Below, in pieces: positions 25,998 to 37,259 of a stretch of 64,000 bases of DNA (positions are counted from its first letter, which is position 1; every line of letters starts with the position of its first letter). A program made the translations under genes and the position numbers. The notes under the pieces are model-generated. The model saw only the letters and a list, made by a program, of their open reading frames with translations, was not told where the DNA came from and did not search any database. Source of the DNA: Caenorhabditis remanei (taxonomy: Eukaryota > Nematoda > Chromadorea > Rhabditida > Rhabditidae); the NCBI RefSeq assembly GCF_010183535.1, contig NC_071333.1, positions 11,964,587-12,028,586 on the forward strand, written 5' to 3'.

Positions 25998-28900
25998 AAA
26001 CTTCGGAAACGTTTTGAAGGTAAATGGAATTCTATTCTATTGGACTGGCAGAATACGGTTATGCGAGGATATGAGGTGGAAGGAAAGATAAATCATCGAA
26101 TGAAGAGGATAATAGGAAATAAGATTACTATCGCTTCAGTCGTCCGTCAATTTGAACGATACACAGAAACAATAACAAAAAGTATGAAGAGGAACGGAGG
26201 ATTGTATACGGTTGTTATATATAATAAGGAAAACAGAGTGTAAGGAACAACTATTACAGTGTACTTGAAATCACACTTCTCTCAGTCTTTGTAACTTTTG
26301 AGATAAGATCAAAGTTTAAGATTTATTAGTAAGAAAAAACATATTGGAATCAAAAAGTACACTTAGACACAATACCGAAAAAACGCGTTGGAACTTTAGA
26401 CTGTTTGAAGAATCCATATACACAAACAAGTGAAAAACGGCGGACCGAACGAAAACCGGCAGCGCTTCTTCTTTTTCTCTTTTCTTTGGGTGTGGGAGAG
26501 AGAGAGGGCGGGTGTGGACAGTCACTGGATTTCTCTTTCTCTAATAACTTCTGAAGAAATCTTGCACTCGACCACTCGACGTGTATTTTTATTGGAGGGG
26601 TTTTCTGAAGTTTAGGAACACTTCTGGCAACAATAAGGGAACATTGTTGCAGACATGACAGACATAATTTCATGGGAAGTTAATTGGATTCGTCTTATGG
26701 AACAGTTGCAAAAAATGGAATAATACGTTGTTGTGGCATTGTGGTAATGGTTAAGACGTTTTGGAAAATTTCATGAGTGATGAAAAACGAGGATGAGTGG
26801 AAATTATTGAATCTTAGAAAACATTTGCAAAGAAAAACGTTAGAAAGCACAATCAAGTTAATCATTAGTTTGCTTCTATTATCGAATTTAAAAAATTTAA
26901 CAATGCATTTAGTTGTTTAACTAGGAAGCATTCCAAACGTTCAAACTTTTTTCAAATGTAGAGACAGATATTAATAATCAATTCTAAAACATATCAAAAT
27001 ATATTTATATACAAGACACAATTCTTAATGAATGGCGTCATTTTTTGGCGTCATAATTCCCGGAGAACATGTTTCTGAAGCTTAACGTGTTGCTTCGGAT
27101 GATTCATTGGAAGCAAAAAAAAGAAAGTGAGAGAAACGGGATGGTATGTACTTTCCACGGTGTAATGAAATGTACTGGACCAACGGGATACTGTCACATA
27201 AACTGACTCTACGCGGAGGCGACATCATTAACACACCATCAAATCCATCCTGTTATAAATCCATTCGCCGCTTGGAAAAAAAGATTGGAAAGTAGATTGT
27301 TCATGAGCCAAGTGAGGCGGTGAGGATTGTCCTGAAGATGGAGACACCCGGTGGAAACATCCGCTGTATAAGTGAAGGTCACTCGGAACGGCTATCGTTT
27401 TGCAACCGATTAACTCAATTAGACACCCGATCCGACTTTTGGGTAAATGACAAGAATGCCGCGGCCCGTGAAAAGGACAAATGATATATTAGGAGTGTTT
27501 GGGTGAATGTTCGGTGGAATGTATCTATTTGTGTGAACGGATATCCAGAGAAATAGATATTGACAATTTTTAATCACTCTGTCGAAAACATATTGAAATC
27601 GAAAAATGGTGAAATCTCGAGAATCTCGAAAGACACGTTCGTCAACATTCCGGATTAGATCAGGTCGTCATGCACAATTGGTTTTGATTCCCAATTCCAT
27701 TCACCGCTTCACATCTCATAAAAATTCCTGAACACCCGGCGACAACGAGTGCTATCTATTTCTTGTATGTTTCGGATTGACGAGACGAACAAAAAAAGTT
27801 GTGGAAGATACAGATCAGATACAACGTGCTATTATTGGGGTCAAAGTGACGATAGAAATTTGAAAGGGATTACGAAACTGACGTGGGGGGGGGGGGGCGA
27901 CGAGAATGGAGAAATCCGAACTGGGTGAATCGGAGAAAGTTATCGTCTAGGAGTGTTTCCTTTCTAATCCCGCCAATTGGAGATAAAAATTATATTAGAA
28001 AGTTTTCTTGTTGAAATTGAGAAAGAAGCTGATCTTGGTAAAAAAATATAAATACTAATATATTTGTAATAAAGTTCTATACCGAATGTTTTTAAATCAA
28101 CATCTAGTTCGTCTGTATCAAATGTTAAGAAGAATTCTTCGAAATGAGAAAATGAAGAAACCCTAAAAAGTATAATTTGCTTAACACTAGTAAATTTTCA
28201 ATACTGTTCTCATGTCAGACATGATCAGAAAAAAATCTCGAAATCGATATTATGTTTTAAACAGAGTACAGTGAATTGGAGGACCTCACGAATTGAAACG
28301 AATTGATAAAACTATGAGGTGACGACGGAAAATCAGAAATCGTATAGTTCAAACCATTGAAATAGAACCGAAAGGCGTATATTGCGGAGATAAACTTCTT
28401 TGGGATAAAGAAAAAGAAGAAATCGGGAGACATATCTTCGGATGGATTGAATGTCGGGATTGTTGTGACATCAAAAACTGTGAAATGATAACCGAAAGCG
28501 AATGAAAGAGAGAACCGAAAAAGGGGGAGTGTTTTTCGGGAAAAGGGCCCTCTCACTGACTAAGGAGTACTGTCCTACATCCGAATTCCGTCGCATCGTT
28601 GTGCGCCGCCATCGTACGTCGCGAGACGACGGCTATATCCCTCCACGGACATTTCTGGGTCATTTGACTATCCAATCTTTTCTCCTTGTTGCGGATTCGC
28701 CAAGTGCGCGCAGACCACCGGCGTTGTCGATTTCAACAACTAGCGTGATATCAGTTCTCGTGGCAGGGCGTACTTGAAGCAGAGATAGAACCTGTACTAA
28801 TTGTAACAAACAGGAAGTGGGATGAAATATGGATGGAAACTACATTGTTGTATCTCGCTGCGTTTCAGATAAAAGTGAGGAATGTCGAATGTTCTGCAAT

Positions 28901-29290
28901 CCATCAGAAGGGATCCTGGAATTAAAACTGAAAAAAATTTGAAAACCCTATTTTTTCATTTCCAACAGTCTAGTTTTCTACTTTTCATTTTACTTTCCAT
29001 TCGAATTTTTGCAATTTCAACTTTCCTGTCGATTCTTTCAACATATTACCATCATCACCTCATCATAAAAAGTCATGAGTATCAAAGTGCGATATGACCA
29101 AACTGCATTATTTCAATAAGTCAGGTACATGTTAAGAACCCCTCATTCAGATTCGATCGACAGGGCTTTCGACAAATGTTGCAATTTTGTTGCGATAAGA
29201 GTCACAATTTGAGCTGTCCGCGTGCATGTGTCCATCAGTTAGCTTATCAATGCGCTAAAACGCTTCGACTTCCAAGAGAAGTCAATTAGG
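25998..29290. other. Divergent intergenic region acn-1 / vit-2
   Basis: About 3.3 kb with no supportable gene. The left 2.5 kb is rich in A and G on the plus strand (pyrimidine-rich on the acn-1 strand). It contains a run of 13 G at 27885-27897 and several short chance open frames. The segment 28550-28780 is GC-richer than its surroundings; its meaning is unclear. Confidence 0.45.
27885..27897 (+). repeat. Mononucleotide G13 tract
   Basis: An uninterrupted run of 13 G, rare in an AT-rich worm genome and able in principle to form a G-quadruplex. Confidence 0.9.
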
Positions 29291-29318
29291 AAGGTGTCAA
29301 TTGTGACTCGTATAAAAG
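29194..29318 (+). promoter_or_regulatory. vit-2 promoter: GATA sites, VPE1 box and TATA box
   Basis: Visible elements are GATAAG at 29194-29199, CTTATCA (reverse TGATAAG) at 29243-29249, the vitellogenin promoter element 1 core TGTCAAT at 29295-29301, and TATAAAAG at 29311-29318, about 35 bases before the ATG. VPE1 and GATA sites are established vitellogenin regulatory motifs in Caenorhabditis; intestinal GATA factors of the ELT-2 type are the expected activators. The spacing predicts a leader of roughly ten bases. Confidence 0.8.
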
Positions 29319-29352
29319 CATGCATCAGAAACAGTCAAACCAAGGTTCAGCC

Positions 29353-32300
29353 ATGAGGTCGATCATCATCGCCTCTCTTGTGGCCTTGGCCCTCGCCTCC
29401 TCTCCAGCTTTCGAGCGCAATTTCGAGCCAAAGACTGACTATCACTACAAACTCGATGGACTCATTCTCTCCGGACTCCCAACGGAGTCCTCTGAATCTG
29501 CCCAATCCCGTATTTCTGCCCGTGTCCGTATTCAATCTGCCGATGACCGTACCATTGCCCTCCAACTCATTAAGATCCGCATGGCCGCTTCCCACCTCCC
29601 AGAGTCCGAGCAAATGCCAGCTATGAACTCCTTGGAGCAACGTGAGCTTTCTGACGAGTACAAGCAAATGCTTGAGCTCCCAGTTCGTGCCCAACTCAGA
29701 AATGGACTCATCTCCGAGATCCAATTCGACAAGGAAGACGCTGAGTGGTCCAAGAACATGAAGAGAGCCGTTCTCAACATGATCTCCTTCAACCCAGTTG
29801 CCCCAAGAAACGAGATGGAGAGACTTGAGTCTTACGATGACAAGGAATCCTCTGAGGAAAACCGCTCTTTCTTCACCAACGAGAAGACCCTCGAGGGAGA
29901 CTGCCAAGTCGCCTACACCGTCGTCCGTGAGCAGAAGAAGACCATCATCACCAAGTCCATCAACTTCGACAAGTGCACTGAGCGTTCCGAGACCGCCTAC
30001 GGACTCCGTTTCTCATCTGAGTGCCCAGAATGCGAGAAGGACACTGAAGTCATCCGCCCACAAACCGTCTACACCTACGTTTTGGAGAACGAACAACTTC
30101 AAGAGTCCGAGGTCCGCTCCCTCTACACCGTCAACGTCAACGGACAAGAAGTCTTGAAGACCGAGACCCGCTCTAAGCTCGCCCTTGAGGAGAACCACTC
30201 CATCAAGAACCACATCAAGAAGGTTAGTTGTATTATCTGTATTGAACTAAATAGTATCAATTCTATTTTCAGGTAAACGGAGAGAAGGAAGACATCATCT
30301 ACTCTTCCCGTTGGGAACAACTTGTTGAGGACTTCTACAAGAATGGAGACAAGGCTGAGTTCTCCCCATTCGAGAAGTTCCCACTTGACAAGAAGATCCA
30401 ATTGATCAAGACCATCACCGAGCAAGTCCAAGAGGTCGAGAATAACATGCCAGAGACCGCTCACTTCCTCGCCCGTCTTGTCCGCATCTTCCGCACCACC
30501 TCCACCTCCCAACTCAAGGAGATCCACGAGACCCTCTACGTCAAGGCTGACAAGAAGGTTAGTGAAATTAAAACTTGGTCTGAACTACAACAATATTTTC
30601 CAGATCCAATCCATGATTGAGCACGCACTTGCCATCGCTGGAACCAGAAACACCATCCAACACCTTCTTGTTCACATCGAGAACGAGGACATCACTCCAC
30701 TCGAGGCTGTCAAGCTCCTCAAGTCCATCCAAGAGACTCCATTCGCCTCCCAAAGCATTGCTGAGTCCCTTCTCAAGTTTGCCGAATCCCGTGTTGCTAA
30801 GACCAACCAAATGGTTCGCCAATCCGTCTGGCTCGCCACCGGATCCGTCGTCCGTGGAATCGTTGACTTCAAGAACATCCGCCCACTCGTCCGTGAGGAT
30901 AAGCGTGAGATGAAGGAGAAGTTCTTCCGTGTCTTCATGAAGCAATTCCAAAACGCTGAGACCACATACGAGAAGATCTTGGCCCTCAAGACCATCGGAA
31001 ACGCTGGACTCGACATCTCCGTCAACGAGCTCAACGAGATCATTGTTGACAAGCGCCAACCACTCCCAGTCCGCAAGGAAGCCATCGATGCCTTCAGACT
31101 CCTCAAGGACTCCATGCCACGCAAGATCCAAAAGGTTCTCCTCCCAATCTACAAGAACCGTCAATTTGAGCCAGAAATTCGTATGCTCGCTCTCTGGAGA
31201 ATGATGCACACCCGCCCAGAGGAACCACTCCTCGTCCAAGTCGTCTCTCAAATGGAGAAGGAGTCTAACCAACAAGTTGCTGCTCTTACCTACCAGATGA
31301 TCCGTCAATTCGCTCAATCCACCAACCCATGCAACCAACGTGTTGCCAACAAGTGCTCTAAGGTTCTCTCCTTCACCAGATACCAACCACAAGAGCAGAT
31401 GATTGCCTCTGCCTACGCTCAACTTCCACTCTTCGTTGAGAACTCCAACTCTGGAGCTCAATTCGACTTCGCCGCTGTCTTCGAGAAGAGCTCTGTCTTG
31501 CCAAAGGACCTCCATGCTTCCCTTGACGCCGTCTTCGGAGGAAACTGGAACAAGTACTTTGCCCAAATCGGATTTTCCCAACAATACATGGACCAATACC
31601 TCTACAAGGCTCTCCAAAAGCTCGAGTCTCTTGAGAAGGAATCCACCACCGTTGTCCGCGGACGCCGCATTCAAACCGGAATCAAGCTTCTCAAGGAGCT
31701 CGCCCAAAAGATGAACATCCGTGCTCGCCCAACCACCCGTGACGAGAAGGACGCCTTCGCCATGGTCTACCTTCGCTACAAGGATATGGACTACACCATC
31801 CTCCCAATTGACTCCCAAATCATCGATGACGCTATTGAGCAATTCATCCGCAACGGAAAGATCGAGTTCAGCGAGATCCGCCGTATGCTCAACAAGGACT
31901 ACGAGTTCGAGGCTCACCACGCTTCTTACTTCTACGAGGTCATCCGCAAGTTCCCAACCACTCTTGGACTTCCAATGACCGTCTCCGGAAAGATCCCAAC
32001 TGTTGCTTCCGCCGAAGGACAAGTTTCCCTTGAGCTCGAAGGAACCGAACTCCGTTGGACCGTTGAGGCCCGCCCATCTGTTGCTGCCACCCACGTCTAC
32101 GAGATGAGAATGTTCACTCCACTCTTCGAGCAAGGAGTCAAGACCCTCCAATCCGTCCGTGCCTACACTCCAATCAAGATTCAAGCCGTCGCTGGATTGA
32201 AGAAGAACTTCGAGATCGTCTACAAGGTTATCGTCCCAGAGAACCAGAAGTCTATCGTCTCCGTCTCCACCCGCCCAGTCGTCTTCCTCCGTCACCCAGG

Positions 32301-34376
32301 ATTCTCCAAGTACGAATACATCGAGGCTGAGGAGAGAACCGTCGTTGTCCCACAATGGCAACAAAAGACCCAAGAAATCGAGAAGGTTCACAACTTCCTC
32401 GGACTTGAGATCTCCACCCGTGGAAACATCCTCCGCCAACACACCGTCGAGAACTGGCTCCTCGCTGAGCAAGACTTCGAGGTCTCCGTTGAGAACAAGA
32501 ACCGCCCAGCTGAATTCGTTGCCCGTCTTACCGTCTCCCCACTCGAGAAGGCTGAACTCTCCCACATCAAGGCCAACGAGATGTTCGAGAAGGAATTCGA
32601 GCTCGAGCAAGAGAAGTCCGAGAACCGTCGTGAGTACTTCTCCAAGATGGTCAAAAACATCCAAAAGGAGCAAGGATACAAGCACACTATCACCCTCAAG
32701 CTTGAAGCTCCACGTGACTACAACATGAACTCCGAGCTCACCACCGTCTGCGACAAGCAAGTCCGTATGTGCCAATGGAACATGGATGTTAGCCGCTCTC
32801 CAATCTTCGAGGAGACCAAGGAATGGACTCTCCGCTCCCAACTTCTCGCCATCCGCCCAGAGATGCCATCTTCCCTCCGTCAACTCCGTGAACAACCACA
32901 CCGTGAAGTTCAACTTTCCCTCACCTCTACCTGGGGATCCCAAAAGAAGAACGAGATCACCATCAACGCTCAACTCCAACAATCCAAGGAACAAAAGAAG
33001 TACGAGCGCAACATGGAGCGTCAATCCAACGGACTCCCAGAGTACGAGCTCTTGATCAAGGCCGCCCGTCTTAACCAAGTCAACGTTGTTGCTGAGTACA
33101 AACTCACCAAGGAAAACGAGCAAGTCGCTGCCCGTTATTTCGACCTTGTCAAGGCCTACAACTACTGGACCGTCTCCAGCCGCCCAGAGGACAACGAGGA
33201 AAACCGCGTCGTCCTTCAAGTCACCGTCGAGCCACTTTCCCGTCAATACGTTAACGTCACCGTCCAAACCCCAGAACAACGTGTTGAGCTCAAGAACTCC
33301 CAAATCCCACGTGTCCATCTTCCATCCATCGCTCAACGTTCCGGCAAGTACCAACTCACCGAGGCTTCCGGATCCGAGTGCAAGGTTCAAAAGAACCAAA
33401 TCCGTACTTTCGATGATGTCCTTTACAAGACCCCACTCACCACCTGCTACTCCCTCATCGCCAAGGACTGCTCAGAGGAGCCAACTTTCGCCGTTCTCTC
33501 CAAGAAGGTCGAGAAGAACTCCGATGAGATGATTGTCAAGGTTGTCCGTGGAGAACAAGAGATTGTTGCCCAACTCCAAAACGAAGAGATCCGCGTCAAG
33601 GTTGACGGAAAGAAGATCCAATCTGAGGACTACTCTGAGTACCAAATCGAGCAACTTGGAGAATCCGCCATCGTCATTGAGCTCCCAGAAGGAGAGGTTC
33701 GCTTTGACGGATACACCATCAAGACCCAACTCCCATCCTACAGCCGTCAAGACCAACTTTGCGGACTTTGCGGAAATAACGATGATGAGGTAAACAGATT
33801 CTCTCATGCAACACACATTTCAATATATATTTTCAGTCTACCAACGAGTTCATGACCGCCGACAACACCGAAACCGAAGACATGGAGGAGTTCCACCGCT
33901 CTTACCTTCTCAAGAACGAGGAGTGCGAGACCGAGGAGGAGCGTCTCACCGAGAAGAAGAACTACAGAAAGTACGAGAGAGACGAGGAGGAATCCGATGA
34001 GTCCGATGAGTCTTACGAGAACGAGCCAGAATACACCAAGAAGAGCCAAAAGTCCGAGAAGAAGAACCGTAAGTTGGATCTGATCGATTGAAAATCAATA
34101 TTTATTTTATCTATTCCAGAGATCGTCGAGAAGACCCAAATCAAGGAATTCTCCCACCGCATCTGTTTTTCCATTGAGCCAGTTGCCGAGTGCCGTCGTG
34201 GATACGAGGCCGAGCAACAACAACAAAGAAAGATCCGCTTCACCTGCTTGCCACGTCACAACAGAGATGCCAGCCGTCTCATGAAGGAGTCTCGTCAGCA
34301 ACCACTTGAGCTCAACGACTACCCAGTCACCTTCGTCGAGGCCGTCAAGGTCCCAACCGCCTGCGTCGCTTATTGA
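29353..34376 (+). CDS. vit-2: Vitellogenin (yolk lipoprotein precursor), vit-2 type
   Basis: Five exons: 29353-30222, 30273-30557, 30604-33789, 33837-34068 and 34120-34376; 1609 residues. A signal peptide (MRSIIIASLVALALAS) opens the protein; an in-frame ATG at 29320 lies too close to the TATA box to be the start. The N-terminal lipid-transport (vitellogenin N) module spans about residues 25-700, with a DUF1943-like region after it. A von Willebrand type D domain near the C-terminus ends with CGLCGNNDDE at about 1438-1447. A highly acidic Glu/Asp/Ser/Lys-rich linker and a Cys-containing tail follow. By family knowledge it is made in adult intestine, secreted, and taken up by oocytes. Codon use is extremely biased (AAG, GAG, CTC, CGT, TCC), as expected for a very highly expressed gene. 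Assignment to vit-2 rather than vit-1 rests on neighbours apl-1, acn-1 and ets-5. Confidence 0.94.
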
Positions 34377-34450
34377 ACAAGCTTGACCGGCATTTCACTG
34401 TAATTGTCTCAAAACAGTCTGTTTTGACTTTAGTTTTATGGCCTTTCACA

Positions 34451-34456
34451 AATAAA
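34451..34456 (+). terminator. Poly(A) signal of vit-2
   Basis: AATAAA 75 bases after the stop codon, followed by TTTTCACATTCG; the resulting short 3' UTR of about 90 bases is typical for this gene class. Confidence 0.85.
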
Positions 34457-34656
34457 TTTTCACATTCGAATCATCGTTTTATATTCATTCAGAATTCAGC
34501 TACAAAATAATTAAGAAGAGAAAAAAGTGAGAGAACTAATGGTGGAATATATAGCAGCAAGACCTTGGAGATCAGTTTTTAAGAAAGAGGGGGAAAATAA
34601 GATTAAAAGTTTAGTAGAAAGAAATAATGTAATTCCAGCACTCAAGCGTTCAATTT

Positions 34657-35487
34657 TCAATGTCGTTTCTTGGTAGACTTGTCCACGGCCTCCGCTTGCT
34701 TTAACTCATCATGAACAATTTGGAAATCCTGCAAGAAAATTCTATATTTTCAACGGAAAAAAACAAGAGACGGCTGAAACAAAGAAGAAAAAGCTCTCCT
34801 TACCTCACTAAGCGAGATGTCATCAACATCTCCAGAGCTCATTAATGATCCCTGAGCTGGCTGAAGAGCAGCGACGACCATGGCTCCAACACCTGGTGGA
34901 GCTCCCATCAATGCTCCCATTGCTGGTGGAGCAGCAACCAAAGCACCAATTGTTGGTGACGACACGATAGTTATGCTATCCGATGAAGACAGTGATGCCC
35001 GATTCTGCAGTGGCGGTCCTGCTGGAGCAGATGGCTGAGAGCCATCCTCTCCTTGAGCGAAGACAGAAGTTGGACGAGTAATAGAAAGCTTCTCGATTGC
35101 CTTTCCTTCAATCATGTTCTCATCAAACGAATCACGTTTTAAATTGACAATCTTCGCTTCAAGCTCAGCGATCTTCGTCTGTTTTCTTGCAGATATAGCT
35201 TTCCCATCTGCCTGTTCAGCAGCAGCTTGAGCGCGAGCAGCCTCCTCTTCTCTTCTCTTGAGTGTTGCCTTCGATGGAATGTAAGTTGCGATCGAATCCA
35301 TCGAAGTTCCTTCCTCACACTTTGCATTTTTCAACAAATCATCCATCGCCTTCTCTCTTTCACGTCTAGTGTTTGGCGAGATCGCGACGGCATCCGGATC
35401 TGGTGGAAGTTCCCTGATTGGGTTGGCCAATTCGAAAGTGCTGCGAACGCGAACAGGCATGCGCTTTGGAGAATCGTCTTCAGACAT
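34657..35487 (-). CDS. Unrecognised acidic coiled-coil protein
   Basis: Two exons, 35487-34804 and 34728-34657, joined in phase 0, giving 251 residues starting MSEDDSPKRM. An acceptor-like TTTTAAAG lies nine bases upstream. I do not recognise a family. Visible: a charged N-terminus with RRERE; an Ala/Glu/Lys/Arg-rich helix (about 110-160) with heptad character that could form a coiled coil; a Ser-rich stretch; then a low-complexity segment where GAL/GAM and APP alternate; and a charged tail ending STKKRH. No signal peptide or membrane segment, so cytoplasmic or nuclear. It is convergent with vit-2. From memory the C. elegans equivalent by position would be C42D8.1. The open frame continues upstream to 35607 with a hydrophobic stretch that I regard as non-coding. 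Confidence 0.82.
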
Positions 35488-35499
35488 CCCTACTACCTT

Positions 35500-37248
35500 T
35501 AAAATTCCCAATAAATAAGAGGAAAAAAGAGAGAGCAATTCGAACGGAGAAGAAAAAAAGAGTGCAAAAATAAGAAAAGAAAAGAACAGCAGTGTAAGCA
35601 ATCCCAATTCTGAACAAGACTAGTCTAAACCAGGCGGAGCTAAAATGGGCGGGGCTTGCACGTGTAAGATTGAGAGAAATAGCAGAGAAAAAGAAATATT
35701 GACTAGTTGAAACAGCCTTACCCGCCGAATATCAAATGGAAAAAAAATGGAAAAGGACAAGAGGATGATATCTGATGGAACATAAATTTTAAACCTAGAA
35801 TTTGGTCGTAGCAAAAGGAAAACAGAACCTAAGACCGCTTCACAAAAATTTGATGACGACTGAGAGAAGAAAGAAGAAGAGGAAAAGTTGCTAAGATGAG
35901 CTGTGAGACGCGTCGGATGATTCGAAGTGGAAAATTGATTATAGAAACGGTCAGGCATAAGAAATTAATGAGAATGTACCTGCACATCGGTTCAAACTGC
36001 TTATGTCATAGAAACGTGTATGAGTTGAACTACTTTTGAAAAAAGAAACGGGGATGAAAAATAATGAATGAGGGGATTATGAGGGAAAACGTCTATCTGC
36101 TCCTCTTATTCCGTGCAAACGTTCTCCAAAAAAGTACACGTTCAACGTTCAGACATATGAATAGAAAGGCACTGCTGCCTGAAGGCGAACAATGAGATGA
36201 GATTTCAATTAAACCGATTCTTTGAAAAAGATTCAATTTCTTTCAAAGAATTCCCGTCAGATTCGTCCCACTCATGTGAAACCATTTCAGAGCAAATTGG
36301 TGTGGGCATCGCTGTATAGCAATAAGAACAAATTGTTCTTGTATAATTAGACGTTTTATGTCTTTTTTCCTGAAGAATTTTAAAAGGAGATGGGTTCTCG
36401 TTTCTGTCAACTTAATAGGATAGTGTCACTATCCCAGAAATATTGTTCTGTGTTGTTTTCAAATATTTTTAGAATTTCGGATTATGGAATTGACCAGTTT
36501 TGAAAAAATTCCTTTGATCAAATGGTGAGTTTACAGGAACCATGATTCGACAATGATATTCCAGCTTATTCGTTTTCCCAAATGGTGCCTATTTCTTCTG
36601 TTTCTAACAGATGTTTCATTTTTGAACTATGTACGTCATTAGTCACGTTGAAATATACAAATTATCATGCTCATCATACTTGGTGTACCATACAATTGTT
36701 CCGCTTTAATGAACATCATCAAAACTCGTTCTTTCCTACGTTTTTCATAGTTGACGTTTCAAGAATCGTGTAAGCATCCAGCTGAAAATCTTTTTCCCCC
36801 AATTTTCAGACTACCCATAACTCTCACAACAGCTGAAACGACTCGTTTTGTCAATTTTCAGCAAGGGTTGCACAGAAAAATAAGAGTATGAAAACCACGA
36901 GGCGAAACCGAGTTACCGTATCCACCCACCACCCATACAATTCAATGTGTGTGGAATCAGAAAGTTATACAACCAGAAACATCAACACGACGCTAATCAC
37001 TAGACAAACAACTGTTTTATTGAAAGGGGCTACCAAATTATCGGTCATTAAAGAATCAATAAACGATAATAGTGCTGCACAAGGAATTAGGGCGATAAGA
37101 AACAGAACTTCTAATTCCCTTTCAATAATCATATTGATTCAAACTTTTCACTATGACATTTTCATTGTTATGAAACTGCACAACATTTTTATTATACATT
37201 TTTTTAAAATTATAATTTTATTTATAAATCCACAAATTCATAATTTCA
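35500..37248. other. Divergent intergenic region
   Basis: About 1.75 kb between the coiled-coil gene and the four-pass membrane gene. It should contain both promoters. The open frames at 35620-35958 (minus) and 36888-37457 (plus) have no features of coding sequence apart from the part of the latter that overlaps exon 1 of the next gene. Confidence 0.45.
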
Positions 37249-37259
37249 GTGGGACCAAC

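Noticed and set aside
26736..26775. tRNA-like string (TGGTAATGGTTAAGACG)
   Set aside because: It resembles a polymerase III A box, but there is no B box (GGTTCGAATCC) at the right distance and no acceptor stem.
29320..29352. In-frame ATG upstream of the vit-2 start
   Set aside because: It lies only a few bases from the TATA box, upstream of the expected transcription start, and would bury the signal peptide.
30568..33399. Very long minus-strand open frame opposite vit-2
   Set aside because: It is in codon register with a highly expressed, codon-biased gene, has Leu/Val/Glu/Asp-rich composition typical of an antisense shadow, and has no domain features.
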